Counted from the first letter of the stretch, positions 8,117 to 16,725 are shown. The stretch: DNA of 64,000 bases from Mesorhizobium sp. INR15 (GCF_015500075.1 NZ_CP045496.1:186001-250000), one strand, 5' to 3'. Translations and numbers: made by a program. Notes: generated from the sequence alone by a model not told the origin.

Positions 8117-8775
8117 TGTCCCTTCCAAAGCTCGTGATCTTCGACTGCGACGGGATCCTGGTCGACACCGAGAACCTTGCCAACAAGCGCCTTGCCGAAT
8201 GGCTGAGCGCTGCCGGTTACCCCACAAGCTTCGAATATTGCCGCAAGCACTTTTCCGGCCGCAGCATGGTTTCGGTGCAGAAGGAAATCGAGGAAAAGAC
8301 CGACGTCAGGCTCGGCGCCGATTTCGTCGAGCGCTGGAATGCCGGCCTGCCGGATCTGTTCGCGCACGGCGTCGAGGCCATTCCCTACGTCCGCGACTTC
8401 ATCGAAGCCGTTCGAGCAGCCGGCATCCCCTATTGCGTCGCCACCTCGGCCAGAATCTCGAAGATGCACATCACGCTTGGCCAGACCGGGCTGCTGCCGC
8501 TGTTCGAACACGCCATGTTCAGCGCGACCATGGTCGGGCGCGGCAAGCCGTTTCCCGACCTGTTCCTGCATGCGGCGAAAACCATGGGTTTCGCGCCGGA
8601 CGACTGCATCGTCATCGAGGACAGTGTGGCCGGAACGCAAGCAGGCGTTGCCGCCGGCATGCGGGTGTTTTCCTACCATGCCGATCCGAATTCCGACCGC
8701 GACGGCCTGCTAGAGGCCGGCGGCATCCTGTTCGATGATATGCGCGAGCTGGCCGGGCTGGTGCCGATCCACTGA
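8116..8775 (+). CDS. HAD superfamily hydrolase, subfamily IA
   Basis: The product has 219 residues. Motif I is FDCDGILVDTEN, in which the first Asp is the phosphoryl-accepting nucleophile. A helical cap follows (about residues 20-85). Motif II is the CVATSAR region, motif III the Lys in GRGKPFPDLF, and motif IV IVIEDSVAGTQAG. This beta-phosphoglucomutase/phosphoglycolate-phosphatase-like set acts on small phosphorylated metabolites, but the substrate cannot be deduced. Its start overlaps the dut stop by one base. Coupling to dut suggests, but does not prove, a house-cleaning role towards nucleotides or sugar phosphates. Confidence 0.9.
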   Translation: MSLPKLVIFDCDGILVDTENLANKRLAEWLSAAGYPTSFEYCRKHFSGRSMVSVQKEIEEKTDVRLGADFVERWNAGLPDLFAHGVEAIPYVRDFIEAVRAAGIPYCVATSARISKMHITLGQTGLLPLFEHAMFSATMVGRGKPFPDLFLHAAKTMGFAPDDCIVIEDSVAGTQAGVAAGMRVFSYHADPNSDRDGLLEAGGILFDDMRELAGLVPIH

Positions 8776-8862
8776 TCCAGGAGGCGGGTCTGCGGCCTCG
8801 ATACAGGCTGGACGCCTTGTGCCGGCATGCTACTTTCCCCGCGCCCGACAGCGAAAGGCGCC

Positions 8863-9717
8863 ATGCAGATGAATCCTATCCGCCGCTTCGTCGCTGCTTG
8901 CCTGCTGTTGCCATTTCTGTGGGCTGGGGCCAGTGCCGAAGACGCTGTTTCGCCCGATCTCGGCGAAGCCATCACCGGCCACGCGAAGACCACCTATGCC
9001 GATCTCATCAGGCTGGTCGTTCCAGACCTCAAGGCGGACAGTGAGGGTTACTACAAAGGCGGCTCGCCGGTCGAAATGCGGCACATCGCAGGTGCCGACT
9101 ATGACAGCTCGCCGCCTGAGGCATCGAGCGTTTTCAGTGCCGGCGTTCTCGACGTCAGGGCTGGCGGCAAGGACCGGCTGGCCATGCTGTTCGACCTCGG
9201 CGAATCGCCCGACAGTGTCGAAGGTTACGCCGTGCTGGCGCTCTACGATCTCACCGGCAAGCCGAAACTGCTCGACGCCGTCAATGTCGCGACGGACCGC
9301 TTCACTTTTTTTCGTCATCCGGCCAAGCTTTCCCTTGGCGACAACGACGCGCTCATGATCTCGAGCACGCATTTCAATTCGAGCCAGGGTTACATGTCGA
9401 CCCCGCTCATCCTGGCTCGCGACGACCGTTATGAAATGATAGACCTCATCAATACATTCGACGAAAATGTCTGTTCCTACCGGCGCTCCCAGGACCTGAA
9501 CTTCGAGCCTCTGAGCGACGGCCTGCCGCATGCGGCGATCAAGGCGACGATAACCGACAAGACCGTTCCGGGCGAAGAGCAATGCGACGAACCACGCCCG
9601 CAAGCAGTGTCGAACGACATTTCCGTCACCTATCGTTGGGACAAGACGGCGGCGCGTTACGTCGCGGATTCAGACGCCTTCGAAAAATTGGCAGTAGAGA
9701 ACGCGAAACGCTTCTGA
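8863..9717 (+). CDS. Secreted protein of unknown function
   Basis: The product is 284 residues from ATG 8863, which has GCGAAAGG upstream; an ATG at 8827 would mask the signal peptide. Residues 1-25 (MQMNPIRRF then a hydrophobic core, cleavage after GASA) form a clear Sec signal peptide. The mature protein is soluble, rich in Asp and aromatic residues, with a single Cys near VCSYRRSQDLNF and another in EEQCDEPRP that could pair. I recognise no catalytic motif or named family. It stands alone between the HAD hydrolase and the PEP-mutase-like gene. Confidence 0.7.
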   Translation: MQMNPIRRFVAACLLLPFLWAGASAEDAVSPDLGEAITGHAKTTYADLIRLVVPDLKADSEGYYKGGSPVEMRHIAGADYDSSPPEASSVFSAGVLDVRAGGKDRLAMLFDLGESPDSVEGYAVLALYDLTGKPKLLDAVNVATDRFTFFRHPAKLSLGDNDALMISSTHFNSSQGYMSTPLILARDDRYEMIDLINTFDENVCSYRRSQDLNFEPLSDGLPHAAIKATITDKTVPGEEQCDEPRPQAVSNDISVTYRWDKTAARYVADSDAFEKLAVENAKRF

Positions 9718-9797
9718 GCCAACCGCATTCGTTTGCCCGAGATCGGGCGGCACGGTAGCATCCGCTCAACCACTGTGCACATGATGGGGGAACTACC

Positions 9798-10601
9798 ATG
9801 GACAAGGGCAAGATCTTTCGCGACCTGCATGCCTCGACCTTCGTCATGCCCAATCCCTGGGACATCGGCACGGCCAAGCTGCTGGCTTCCTTCGGCTTCA
9901 CGGCATTGGCGACGACCAGCGCCGGCTTTGCCTTTTCGCGCGGCCTGCCCGATGGCGCGGTGACCTTCGAGGCGATGATCCATCATTGCCGCGATTTGAC
10001 CGGAGCGACCAGCCTGCCGGTCTCGGCCGATCTCGAGCGCGGCAAGGGCGACAGCGCCGCAAGTGCCGCCGAGACCATTTTCGCGGCGGAAGCGGCCGGC
10101 CTTGCCGGCTGTTCGATCGAGGATCACACCGGCGACCCGGACAAGCCGATCTATGATTTTTCGCATGCGGTCGAGCGGGTGGCGGCAGCGGTCGAGGCGG
10201 CGCGGGCGTTGAAGCGCGATTTCGTCTTCACCGCACGAGCCGAGAATTTTCTCTGGGGCAAGTCCGACCTCGACGACACGATCAAGCGGCTGCAGGCCTT
10301 CGATAAGGCCGGCGCCGACGTGCTCTATGCGCCAGGCATCGGCGATGTCGAAATGGTGCGCGCCATCTGTTCGGCGGTCAGCAAGCCGGTCAATGTCATG
10401 GCAAGGCCCGGCTTCACCATCGCCGATCTTGCCATGGCCGGCGTCAAGCGCATCTCGCTTGGACCGTGGCTGACCAATTTCGCCTACGGCATGCTGGAGA
10501 CTGCCGCCCGCGAAATCCAGCAGGACGGCACTTTCGGCTTCACCCGCGCCGCGATGCCTTTCGGCAAGCTGCAGGCGCTCTTTGGTAAGCCCGTCGCATG
10601 A
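9798..10601 (+). CDS. Isocitrate lyase/PEP mutase superfamily protein
   Basis: The product has 267 residues. It is a single (beta/alpha)8 barrel of the PEP-mutase/isocitrate-lyase superfamily, opening ...STFVMPNPWDIGTAKLL and including SADLERG (Asp78), GCSIEDH (about 105-110) and FTARAENFLWG. The KKCGH signature of true isocitrate lyase is absent and the usual DxDxGYG metal loop is replaced by ADLERGKGD. It is therefore neither a classical isocitrate lyase nor a phosphonate mutase. Relatives split or form C-C or P-C bonds on 2-oxo acids. Its last 4 bases overlap the start of the hydroxyproline dehydratase-like gene, so the two form one operon. Confidence 0.85.
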   Translation: MDKGKIFRDLHASTFVMPNPWDIGTAKLLASFGFTALATTSAGFAFSRGLPDGAVTFEAMIHHCRDLTGATSLPVSADLERGKGDSAASAAETIFAAEAAGLAGCSIEDHTGDPDKPIYDFSHAVERVAAAVEAARALKRDFVFTARAENFLWGKSDLDDTIKRLQAFDKAGADVLYAPGIGDVEMVRAICSAVSKPVNVMARPGFTIADLAMAGVKRISLGPWLTNFAYGMLETAAREIQQDGTFGFTRAAMPFGKLQALFGKPVA

Positions 10602-11596
10602 CGCTGACCGTCACCGACATGCACACCGGTGGCGAGCCGCTGAGGATCGTCACCAGCGGCTATCCAGATATTCCCAAGGGGACCATCCTGGAAAAGCGCG
10701 CTTATGTGCGCGACCATCTCGATCACCTGCGAAAAATCCTGATGTTCGAGCCGCGCGGCCATTACGACATGTATGGCGCGCTGCTGGTGGAACCCGACTT
10801 GCCAGGCGCCGACCTTGCTGTGCTGTTCATGCACAATGAGGGCTATTCGACCATGTGCGGCCACGCCATCGTCGCGCTCGGCCGCTATGCCGTCGACGAG
10901 GGGCTGGTGACAAAACAGGAGCCAATCACCATCGTCAACATCGAGGCGCCGTGCGGACTGGTGGTTGCCTCGGTAGAGGTTCGGGATGGCAAGGCAGGAG
11001 GCGTGTCGTTCGAGAGCGTGCCGGCGTTCCTGTTTGCCCGCGACCAGACAATCGAACTGCCTGGCTATGGCACGATCGGCTTCGACGTCGCCTATGGCGG
11101 CGCCTTCTACGCGCTGGCCGATTGCCATCAATTCGGGCTGGAATTCGGACGCGACCGCGTGCGCGATTTCGTTGATGCGGCGACTGCACTGACTGACAGG
11201 CTCAAGGCTGAGTTGCCGCTGTCGCATCCCGATCACGCCGACCTTGCCTTTCTCTACGGCACGATCCTGACCGATGGCCGCGACGCCTTTTCCGGCGAGG
11301 TGACGAAGAACGTCTGCGTCTTCGCCGAGGCAGAAGTCGATCGATCACCAACCGGATCCGGTGTCACCGCGCGGCTGGCGGCGATGTTTGCCAAAGGCGA
11401 AATCGCGGCAGGCCAGACAAGGACATTCGAGAGCATCGCCGGCTCGCGCTTTTCCGGTGCGGTGGCAGCAACGGCGAAAGCCGGCCGGCATAATGCGATC
11501 ATCGCCCGCGTCGGCGGCCGCGCCTATTATTCCGGGCGTTCCGAATTCATCGTCGAGCCAGACGACGAACTGGGCCGGGGGTTTCTGCTACACTGA
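10598..11596 (+). CDS. Trans-3-hydroxy-L-proline dehydratase (proline racemase family)
   Basis: The product has 332 residues of the proline racemase fold. The first catalytic residue is Cys87 (STMCGHAIVALGRY). The second position carries Thr252 (DRSPTGSGVTAR) instead of Cys. Proline racemases and 4-hydroxyproline epimerases have Cys at both sites, while Cys/Thr is the known signature of trans-3-hydroxy-L-proline dehydratases. These give delta1-pyrroline-2-carboxylate, which is then reduced to proline. No pyrroline-2-carboxylate reductase is adjacent. Its ATG overlaps the preceding gene by ATGA. The end overlaps the convergent EI24-like gene by 9 bases. Confidence 0.88.
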   Translation: MTLTVTDMHTGGEPLRIVTSGYPDIPKGTILEKRAYVRDHLDHLRKILMFEPRGHYDMYGALLVEPDLPGADLAVLFMHNEGYSTMCGHAIVALGRYAVDEGLVTKQEPITIVNIEAPCGLVVASVEVRDGKAGGVSFESVPAFLFARDQTIELPGYGTIGFDVAYGGAFYALADCHQFGLEFGRDRVRDFVDAATALTDRLKAELPLSHPDHADLAFLYGTILTDGRDAFSGEVTKNVCVFAEAEVDRSPTGSGVTARLAAMFAKGEIAAGQTRTFESIAGSRFSGAVAATAKAGRHNAIIARVGGRAYYSGRSEFIVEPDDELGRGFLLH

Positions 11597-12298
11597 ACGC
11601 AATCCGGCTTTGTCACGCGCCGAGATCGCCTTGTGCAGATGCACCATCATGGCTGCGGCGAACAACGGCGTCAGAAGGTTGAGCAGCGGCACGGCGAGGC
11701 AGGCAGCAATCAGCAGCCCGGCGAGAAACACCGTCCCGGCATATGCCCTGCGCAGAGCCCTGGCCTCTTCCTCGGAGCGAAAGCGCATGGCCGCGAATTC
11801 GAAGAACTCACGTCCGAGCAGGTAGCCGTTGACGAGGAAGAAGGCGGCAATGTTGATGCCCGGCACCAGCAGGAGCAGCAGCGCGACGATGTTGCCGACG
11901 ATGACAATGCCAAGGAACCGGATCGACAGCACCAGCGAGCGCAGTGCCGGCATCGCACGCCCGGGCCGATCGCCGGGATAATCCGTGCGCTCGACCACCT
12001 CGGCGATATCGTCAAGGAACAGGCCGGCGACAACCGCCGTCACCGGCGCGATGAGCAGCGCCATGCCAAAGGCAAGGCCAATGGCGGCGATGATGCCGCC
12101 CAGCCATCCGGCCCAGGATGGAAGGCCGGGCAAGAAACCGTGGAGCCATGGCCAGGCCGCCCATTCGACAAGGCTGGTCAGGCCGAACCACAGCGCCACC
12201 AGCGCCAGCAAGGTCAACCCCAGTGTCTTGATGAAAACCGCGCGAAACGGCGGCGAGAGCAGCTCAAGGGCAGCGGCACGGGCGGCATTGAAGATCAC
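11588..12298 (-). CDS. EI24/CysZ-like multi-pass membrane protein
   Basis: About 236 residues are given from the GTG at 12298 (MIFNAARAA..., matching how homologues begin); a GTG at 12376 in the same frame would add 26 residues. The family opening AARAAALELLSPPFRAVF is followed by four to five hydrophobic helices, including LGLTLLALVALWFGL and IVIVGNIVALLLLLVPGINI, with the conserved FFLVNGYLLGREFFEFAAMR block. CysZ members move sulfate, but the EI24 family is broader and no cys gene is near. It lies downstream of the EamA gene on the same strand. Confidence 0.82.
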   Translation of the reverse strand: MIFNAARAAALELLSPPFRAVFIKTLGLTLLALVALWFGLTSLVEWAAWPWLHGFLPGLPSWAGWLGGIIAAIGLAFGMALLIAPVTAVVAGLFLDDIAEVVERTDYPGDRPGRAMPALRSLVLSIRFLGIVIVGNIVALLLLLVPGINIAAFFLVNGYLLGREFFEFAAMRFRSEEEARALRRAYAGTVFLAGLLIAACLAVPLLNLLTPLFAAAMMVHLHKAISARDKAGLRSV

Positions 12299-12389
12299 GA
12301 TGGTCAAATCCCAGGCGAACGAACGGGCCGCCACGAGGCGGACGTTCCCGAGATAGGCAGCGCAAGCCCCAAGCACAAGCGCGTGCAGC

Positions 12390-13292
12390 CTATCGGGCCA
12401 GCGCCGGCTTGCGAACCGGGATGGTCATGGCGGCGACACCTGCCACGACAAAGGCCATTCCGACCCAGGCTGTCGGCCCCAGGCTTTCGCCCAGGAAGAC
12501 AGCGCCGATGCCGACGCCGATCGGCACGCGCAGATAGGCCTGCGACGTCGTGCCGACCGAGCCCAGCGTGTGGATCAGGCGAAAATAGATGACGAAGGCC
12601 AGCGCGGTCGAGAAGATCGACAGGCCGAGCAAGGCCAGGATCGACGCCGTCGATGGCGAGAGCATCCACGGCCGGTCGACCACGAGGCTGAGCGGCACCA
12701 GTATGACCGCTCCGCAAAGCATCGAGCCGGCGGCGGGCAGCATCGGATCGAGGCCTTTGAAGCCACGTCCAAAGATGGCGGCGCCGGCATAGGAGACTGT
12801 CGCGATGACAATCGCCAGCTGCGCCCACAATTCGTGGCCAAGCCCGCCCAGCGCCTCGGTGCCGATGACAAGGCAGATGCCGATGATGCCGGCGCTGACG
12901 CCGACCAGCTTGCGCGCCGTCACCGGCTCGTGGCGGGTGATGAGCGCCGTCAGCAGGAAGGTGAAGATCGGCGAGGTGGAATTGAGGATGGTGGCGAGGC
13001 CGGCGTCGACGGAACGCTCGGCCGCGGCAATCAGGGTGAAAGGTATCACGCTGTTGAGGCAGGCCTGGAAGGCGAAGCGCCGCCAGGTTGCCGCATCGCG
13101 CGGCATGGCAAGCCCGCGCCAACGGATGATGGCAAACAGAATGCCACCGGCGATCAAGGTCCGGGCGGCAATAAACGTGACCGGCGGGATCGTCTCGACG
13201 CCGATCTTGATGAACGTGTAGGACGCGCCCCAAAGCACCGCCAGCACGCCGAGCAGCATCAGGTCGATCGTCATTTCGCTTCTTGCAGGCAT
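12390..13292 (-). CDS. EamA/DMT-family transporter
   Basis: About 300 residues run from ATG 13292 (MPARSEMTIDLML...); the internal Met at 13274 is also possible. Ten transmembrane helices form two EamA repeats: repeat 1 from LGVLAVLWGASYTFIKIG to AGIIGICLVIG, repeat 2 from IVIATVSYAGAAIFGRGF to VAGVAAMTIPV. RhaT/YdcZ-type drug/metabolite transporters of this kind usually export amino acids or metabolites. The substrate is not readable. It probably shares a transcript with the EI24-like gene 90 nt downstream. Confidence 0.9.
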   Translation of the reverse strand: MPARSEMTIDLMLLGVLAVLWGASYTFIKIGVETIPPVTFIAARTLIAGGILFAIIRWRGLAMPRDAATWRRFAFQACLNSVIPFTLIAAAERSVDAGLATILNSTSPIFTFLLTALITRHEPVTARKLVGVSAGIIGICLVIGTEALGGLGHELWAQLAIVIATVSYAGAAIFGRGFKGLDPMLPAAGSMLCGAVILVPLSLVVDRPWMLSPSTASILALLGLSIFSTALAFVIYFRLIHTLGSVGTTSQAYLRVPIGVGIGAVFLGESLGPTAWVGMAFVVAGVAAMTIPVRKPALAR

Positions 13293-13620
13293 TGTCTGCT
13301 CGCGCCGTTGGGAGTGATGGGACAGGTGGCACTTGTACCCCGAAGCGGAGAGGGGATGCTTCGATCGCGATCTAATGGTAGCCGTGCATCGGCCGGCGGG
13401 CATGGTCCAGTTGCGCCTGACGGCTGCAACAGAGCGGACATGGATGCCGACGCCACGCAAACAAGCGCCGATTTTCGGGGTAGGCAAAGCCTGCACGAGC
13501 CGCTAGACCCGCGCCCGGCCAGCATGGCAAGAAGCTGGCTCTCTATTTGCACGCAATTCCGGACGGAAAACCGCTACACACTTTTCCTGGAATTGCTTTG
13601 AGTTTTTGGCGGAGACATTG

Positions 13621-14613
13621 ATGCCGGACTATGACGTGCTTTGCATCGGCAATGCCATTGTCGACATCATCGCCCAGTGCGACGAGGAATTCCTCGAGAC
13701 CAATGGCATCATCAAAGGCGCGATGAATCTCATCGATACCGAGCGCGCCGAGCTGCTTTACAGCCGCATGGGCCCGGCAATCGAGGCCTCCGGCGGCAGC
13801 GCCGGCAACACGGCGGCCGGCGTCGCCAGTTTCGGTGGCCGCGCCGCTTTCTTCGGCAAGGTTTCCAACGACGCGCTTGGTGAAATCTACGCCCATGACA
13901 TTCACGCGCAGGGCGTCGCCTTCGACACCAAGCCGCTGACCGGTGAGCCGCCAACCGCGCGCTCGATGATCTTCGTGACGCCCGACGGCGAACGCTCGAT
14001 GAACACCTATCTCGGCGCCTGCGTCGAACTCGGACCCGAGGATGTCGAGGCCGACAAGGCCTCGGGCGCCAAGGTCACCTATTTCGAGGGCTATCTCTGG
14101 GATCCGCCACGGGCCAAGGAAGCCATCCGCCAGACGGCGAAGCTGGCGCACGCCGCCGGCCGCGAAGTGTCGATGACATTGTCGGATTCGTTCTGCGTCG
14201 GCCGCTACCGCGACGAGTTCCTCGACCTGATGCGCTCGGGCACTGTCGATATCGTCTTTGCCAACAGCCACGAGATCAAATCGCTCTACCAGACGACGTC
14301 GTTCGAAGAGGCGCTGGCGCAGATCCGCAAGGACTGCAAGATCGCCGCCGTGACCCGTTCGGAGAAGGGCTCCGTCATTGTGCGCGGCGACGAGACCGTG
14401 GTCATCAAGGCGACAACGATCCGGGAACTGGTCGACACGACAGGCGCTGGCGACCTTTATGCCGCCGGCTTCCTGCACGGCTACACGCAAGGCCGCGACC
14501 TGCAGACCTGCGGCGATCTTGGCTCACTGGCGGCCGGACTGGTGATCCAGCAACTCGGCCCAAGACCACGGCAGAACCTGAAACGCGAGGCTGAGCAGGC
14601 GGGGCTGCTGTAG
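13621..14613 (+). CDS. PfkB-family kinase (adenosine-kinase-like)
   Basis: The product is 330 residues from ATG 13621 with GGCGGAG upstream. The ribokinase fold is complete: the N-terminal DVLCIGNAIVDIIA, the substrate loop EASGGSAGNTAAGVASFGG (about 55-75) and the PfkB signature 2 DTTGAGDLYAAGFL, where the Asp of GAGD is the catalytic base. The FANSHEIKSLY segment and the overall length fit the adenosine kinase/sugar kinase branch common in rhizobia. Substrate choice (adenosine or a sugar) cannot be fixed. It is monocistronic, followed by a class A repeat. Confidence 0.9.
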   Translation: MPDYDVLCIGNAIVDIIAQCDEEFLETNGIIKGAMNLIDTERAELLYSRMGPAIEASGGSAGNTAAGVASFGGRAAFFGKVSNDALGEIYAHDIHAQGVAFDTKPLTGEPPTARSMIFVTPDGERSMNTYLGACVELGPEDVEADKASGAKVTYFEGYLWDPPRAKEAIRQTAKLAHAAGREVSMTLSDSFCVGRYRDEFLDLMRSGTVDIVFANSHEIKSLYQTTSFEEALAQIRKDCKIAAVTRSEKGSVIVRGDETVVIKATTIRELVDTTGAGDLYAAGFLHGYTQGRDLQTCGDLGSLAAGLVIQQLGPRPRQNLKREAEQAGLL

Positions 14614-14625
14614 GGGTAAACCTTG

Positions 14626-14768
14626 CCTTCTCCCCTTGTGGGAGAAGGTGTCGCCGAAGGCGACGGATGAGGGGTTTTCCAGAAAACACCAACGTCTCAT
14701 CCCTTCCAGCACCCCTCATCCGCCTCGACGCTGCGCGCCGATCCACCTTCTCCCACAAGGGGAGAAGG
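14626..14768. repeat. Palindromic intergenic repeat, class A, copy 2
   Basis: This 143-bp copy of the 1241-1386 element starts 13 bp after the PfkB stop. Its outer 26 bases are inverted at 25 positions (CCTTCTCCCCTTGTGGGAGA and complement). The interior shares the GGATGAGGGGT, CCTTCCAGCACCCCTCA and GCGCCGATCCACC blocks with copy 1. Hairpin ends of this kind could stop transcription of the upstream gene. Confidence 0.88.
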
Positions 14769-14824
14769 AAACACCGTCGCGCGACTGTCACACATCGCAC
14801 CTACACCGCAACCGAGGCGTTCCG

Positions 14825-14857
14825 CGACTGACATTTCGGGGCGCCCACAGTCAGTCG
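14825..14857. promoter_or_regulatory. Inverted repeat upstream of the ParS/MbcA-like gene
   Basis: The rest of the 14614-14989 gap holds no ORF, but carries a perfect 8-bp inverted repeat CGACTGAC-N17-GTCAGTCG about 135 bp before the next gene. It is followed by an A/T-rich TGTTAAAAATG that could be part of a promoter. The arms and spacing suit a dimeric regulator. Function is inference only. Confidence 0.35.
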
Positions 14858-14989
14858 GGGTGTTAAAAATGCAAGACAGCAAGCTGTCCGGCAGCCGCAT
14901 CTGTTGCCGCTGCGATTTCCGTTTTCCGCTTTAGACATTCCCCAATCGGCGGCGGCTGAGGGAGCAGCGCGCGGCCAGAAGACAGACGC

Positions 14990-15697
14990 ATGAACAGATT
15001 TCCAATCCAGGGAATGAGACAGGACGACTTCGCCGAAATGGTCGCGGAGGAAGTCGAACGCGCGCTCGCGCAGTATGACGAAGCCATCAACAAGCCCACC
15101 ATGGTCTCGGTCGGCAAGATTGCCGGCAGCATCGCGTCCGCCGTCACTTTGCTTTCGCCCAAACACCAGCGCGCCATCGACAGCATCCATGCGGACCTTC
15201 CGGGCCTTGCCTCGAAATTCGTTCGCGCGCTGGCGGCCGAGGCCGCGCGCCGCAGCGAGGCAGGGACCAGCGATGCTGTAGGCCTGCCGGTGATCTTGCC
15301 GGCAGCCGTCGAGGGAATGTCAAACCCAAGCAACAAGGCCGACGATCTCGAATCGATGCTGATCGAGGATTGGGCGGGGCGCGTCGCCGGATCGACCTAT
15401 CTGGAAGAAAACCTGCACATCGCGCGCTCGACATTGCACCGCTGGCAAAGGCGCAACGAGGTCATTGCCCTGCGCAAGGGCGGCCGCAAACATGTCTTCC
15501 CGCTGGCGCAGTTCGTCGACGGCAGGCCGGTCGCCGGCATACGCGACGTGCTGTCGCTGATCAGCAATCCGAGGCTGGCCTGGCTGTGGCTGACGCGGCC
15601 TTCGGCTCATCTCGACGGCCGCGTGCCCATCGACTTGCTCCGCCAGGATCAAATCCAGGATGTGGTCGAGGCCGCGCGCGTGTTCGCGCCGGGCTGA
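14990..15697 (+). CDS. Orphan ParS/MbcA-like (DUF2384-type) protein
   Basis: The product has 235 residues. The N-terminal half is helical and acidic (MVAEEVERALAQYDEAIN...). The C-terminal half has AGSTYLEENLHIARSTLHRWQRRNEVIALRK, which looks like a helix-turn-helix, then VAGIRDVLSLISNPRLAWLWLTRPSAHLDGRVPIDLL. That last segment resembles the toxin-binding domain of Xre/MbcA/ParS antitoxins, whose usual core ends in a W(L)-P-LGGxxPLxLL-type motif. Such antitoxins normally sit beside a RES-domain toxin, but none is here. The family call is by eye. It may be a stand-alone DNA-binding regulator. Confidence 0.55.
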   Translation: MNRFPIQGMRQDDFAEMVAEEVERALAQYDEAINKPTMVSVGKIAGSIASAVTLLSPKHQRAIDSIHADLPGLASKFVRALAAEAARRSEAGTSDAVGLPVILPAAVEGMSNPSNKADDLESMLIEDWAGRVAGSTYLEENLHIARSTLHRWQRRNEVIALRKGGRKHVFPLAQFVDGRPVAGIRDVLSLISNPRLAWLWLTRPSAHLDGRVPIDLLRQDQIQDVVEAARVFAPG

Positions 15698-15706
15698 GCC
15701 CGGCGC
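15686..15706. terminator. Hairpin enclosing the stop codon
   Basis: GCGCCGGGC-tga-GCCCGGCGC is a perfect 9-bp stem whose 3-nt loop is the TGA stop of the ParS/MbcA-like gene. There is no T-run, so it is not a classical intrinsic terminator. It lies between convergent genes and could stall polymerase or protect the mRNA end. Confidence 0.45.
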
Positions 15707-15719
15707 GATCGTCGAGAGA

Positions 15720-16694
15720 CTAGCCTTTCCGTTCAGCCAGCAGGCCAAGATAGTGCTGCAGCACGGCCGCGCCGGCGATCGAGGTGACATCGGCATGGTC
15801 GTAGGCGGGCGCCACTTCCACGACATCGGCGCCAACGATATCCAGCGAGCCGAGGCGGCGCAGGATCATCAGCGCCTCGCGCGACGACAGCCCGCCGGAG
15901 ACAGGCGTGCCGGTGCCGGGTGCATAGGCCGGGTCGAGGCAGTCGATGTCGAAGGTCAGATAGGTCTTGGCATCGCCGACGCGGGCCTTGATGCGTTCGA
16001 CGACACCCGCGACGCCGAGTTCAGCGACGTCTTCGCCATAGAGAATTTCGAGGCCGCAAGTGTCCGGCGCATGGGTCCGGATGCCGACCTGGATCGAACG
16101 GTCCGGCCGGACGATGCCTTCGCGCACGGCGCGGGCAACAAACGAGCCATGGTCGATGCGCCTGTCTTCGTCGAACCAGGTGTCCTGATGCGCATCGAAC
16201 TGGACCAGAGCCATCGGGCCATGTTTCTTGGCGTGCGCCCGCAGCAGCGGCCATGTCACATAGTGATCGCCGCCGATGGAGAGCAGCGTGACGCCGGCAT
16301 CGACGACCTCGCTCGCCTGCCTTTCGATCTGCGCCGGCGCTTCGTCGTGACGGCCGAAGTCGAGCCCGCAGTCGCCATAGTCGATCACCGCGAGCTTTTC
16401 GAACGGATCGGCGCGGAACGGGTACTGCGGATCGCCTTCAAGGATGGCGGACGCGCGCCGCACGCCCTGCGGCCCGAAACGGGCGCCCGGGCGGTTGGAC
16501 ACGGCGGCGTCGAAGGGGATGCCCCAGATGGCGACATCGACGCCAGCCAGGTTGCGGCTCAGCCGGCGGCGCATGAAGGACAGGACGCCGCTGTAGACCG
16601 GCTCATGCGAGCCGCCATGGATGTTGTTGCCGAACACGGCATCGTCGGTTTCACGGGTACGCGGCAGAGGCTGCAACATTTTGCTGAGATCCAT
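15720..16694 (-). CDS. Agmatinase/guanidinobutyrase-type ureohydrolase
   Basis: The product has 324 residues. This Mn-dependent arginase-fold enzyme releases urea from a guanidino compound. The metal ligands are present in GGDH (141-144), DAHQD (167-171) and DIDCLDP (249-255). The MRRRLSRNLAGVDVAIWGIPFD start and the SNRPGARFGPQGVR block are agmatinase-like rather than arginase-like. It lies 31 nt downstream of a polyamine-type binding protein gene on the same strand, which supports agmatine or guanidinobutyrate as substrate, giving putrescine or GABA. The exact substrate is inference. Confidence 0.88.
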   Translation of the reverse strand: MDLSKMLQPLPRTRETDDAVFGNNIHGGSHEPVYSGVLSFMRRRLSRNLAGVDVAIWGIPFDAAVSNRPGARFGPQGVRRASAILEGDPQYPFRADPFEKLAVIDYGDCGLDFGRHDEAPAQIERQASEVVDAGVTLLSIGGDHYVTWPLLRAHAKKHGPMALVQFDAHQDTWFDEDRRIDHGSFVARAVREGIVRPDRSIQVGIRTHAPDTCGLEILYGEDVAELGVAGVVERIKARVGDAKTYLTFDIDCLDPAYAPGTGTPVSGGLSSREALMILRRLGSLDIVGADVVEVAPAYDHADVTSIAGAAVLQHYLGLLAERKG

Positions 16695-16725
16695 TTGGGG
16701 GAAGTTTGGTCAGGTAAGGGTGGGT

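Noticed and set aside
14990..15697. Complete toxin-antitoxin pair at the ParS/MbcA-like gene
   Set aside because: No RES-domain or other toxin-sized frame lies on either side; the flanks are a repeat and an agmatinase gene.
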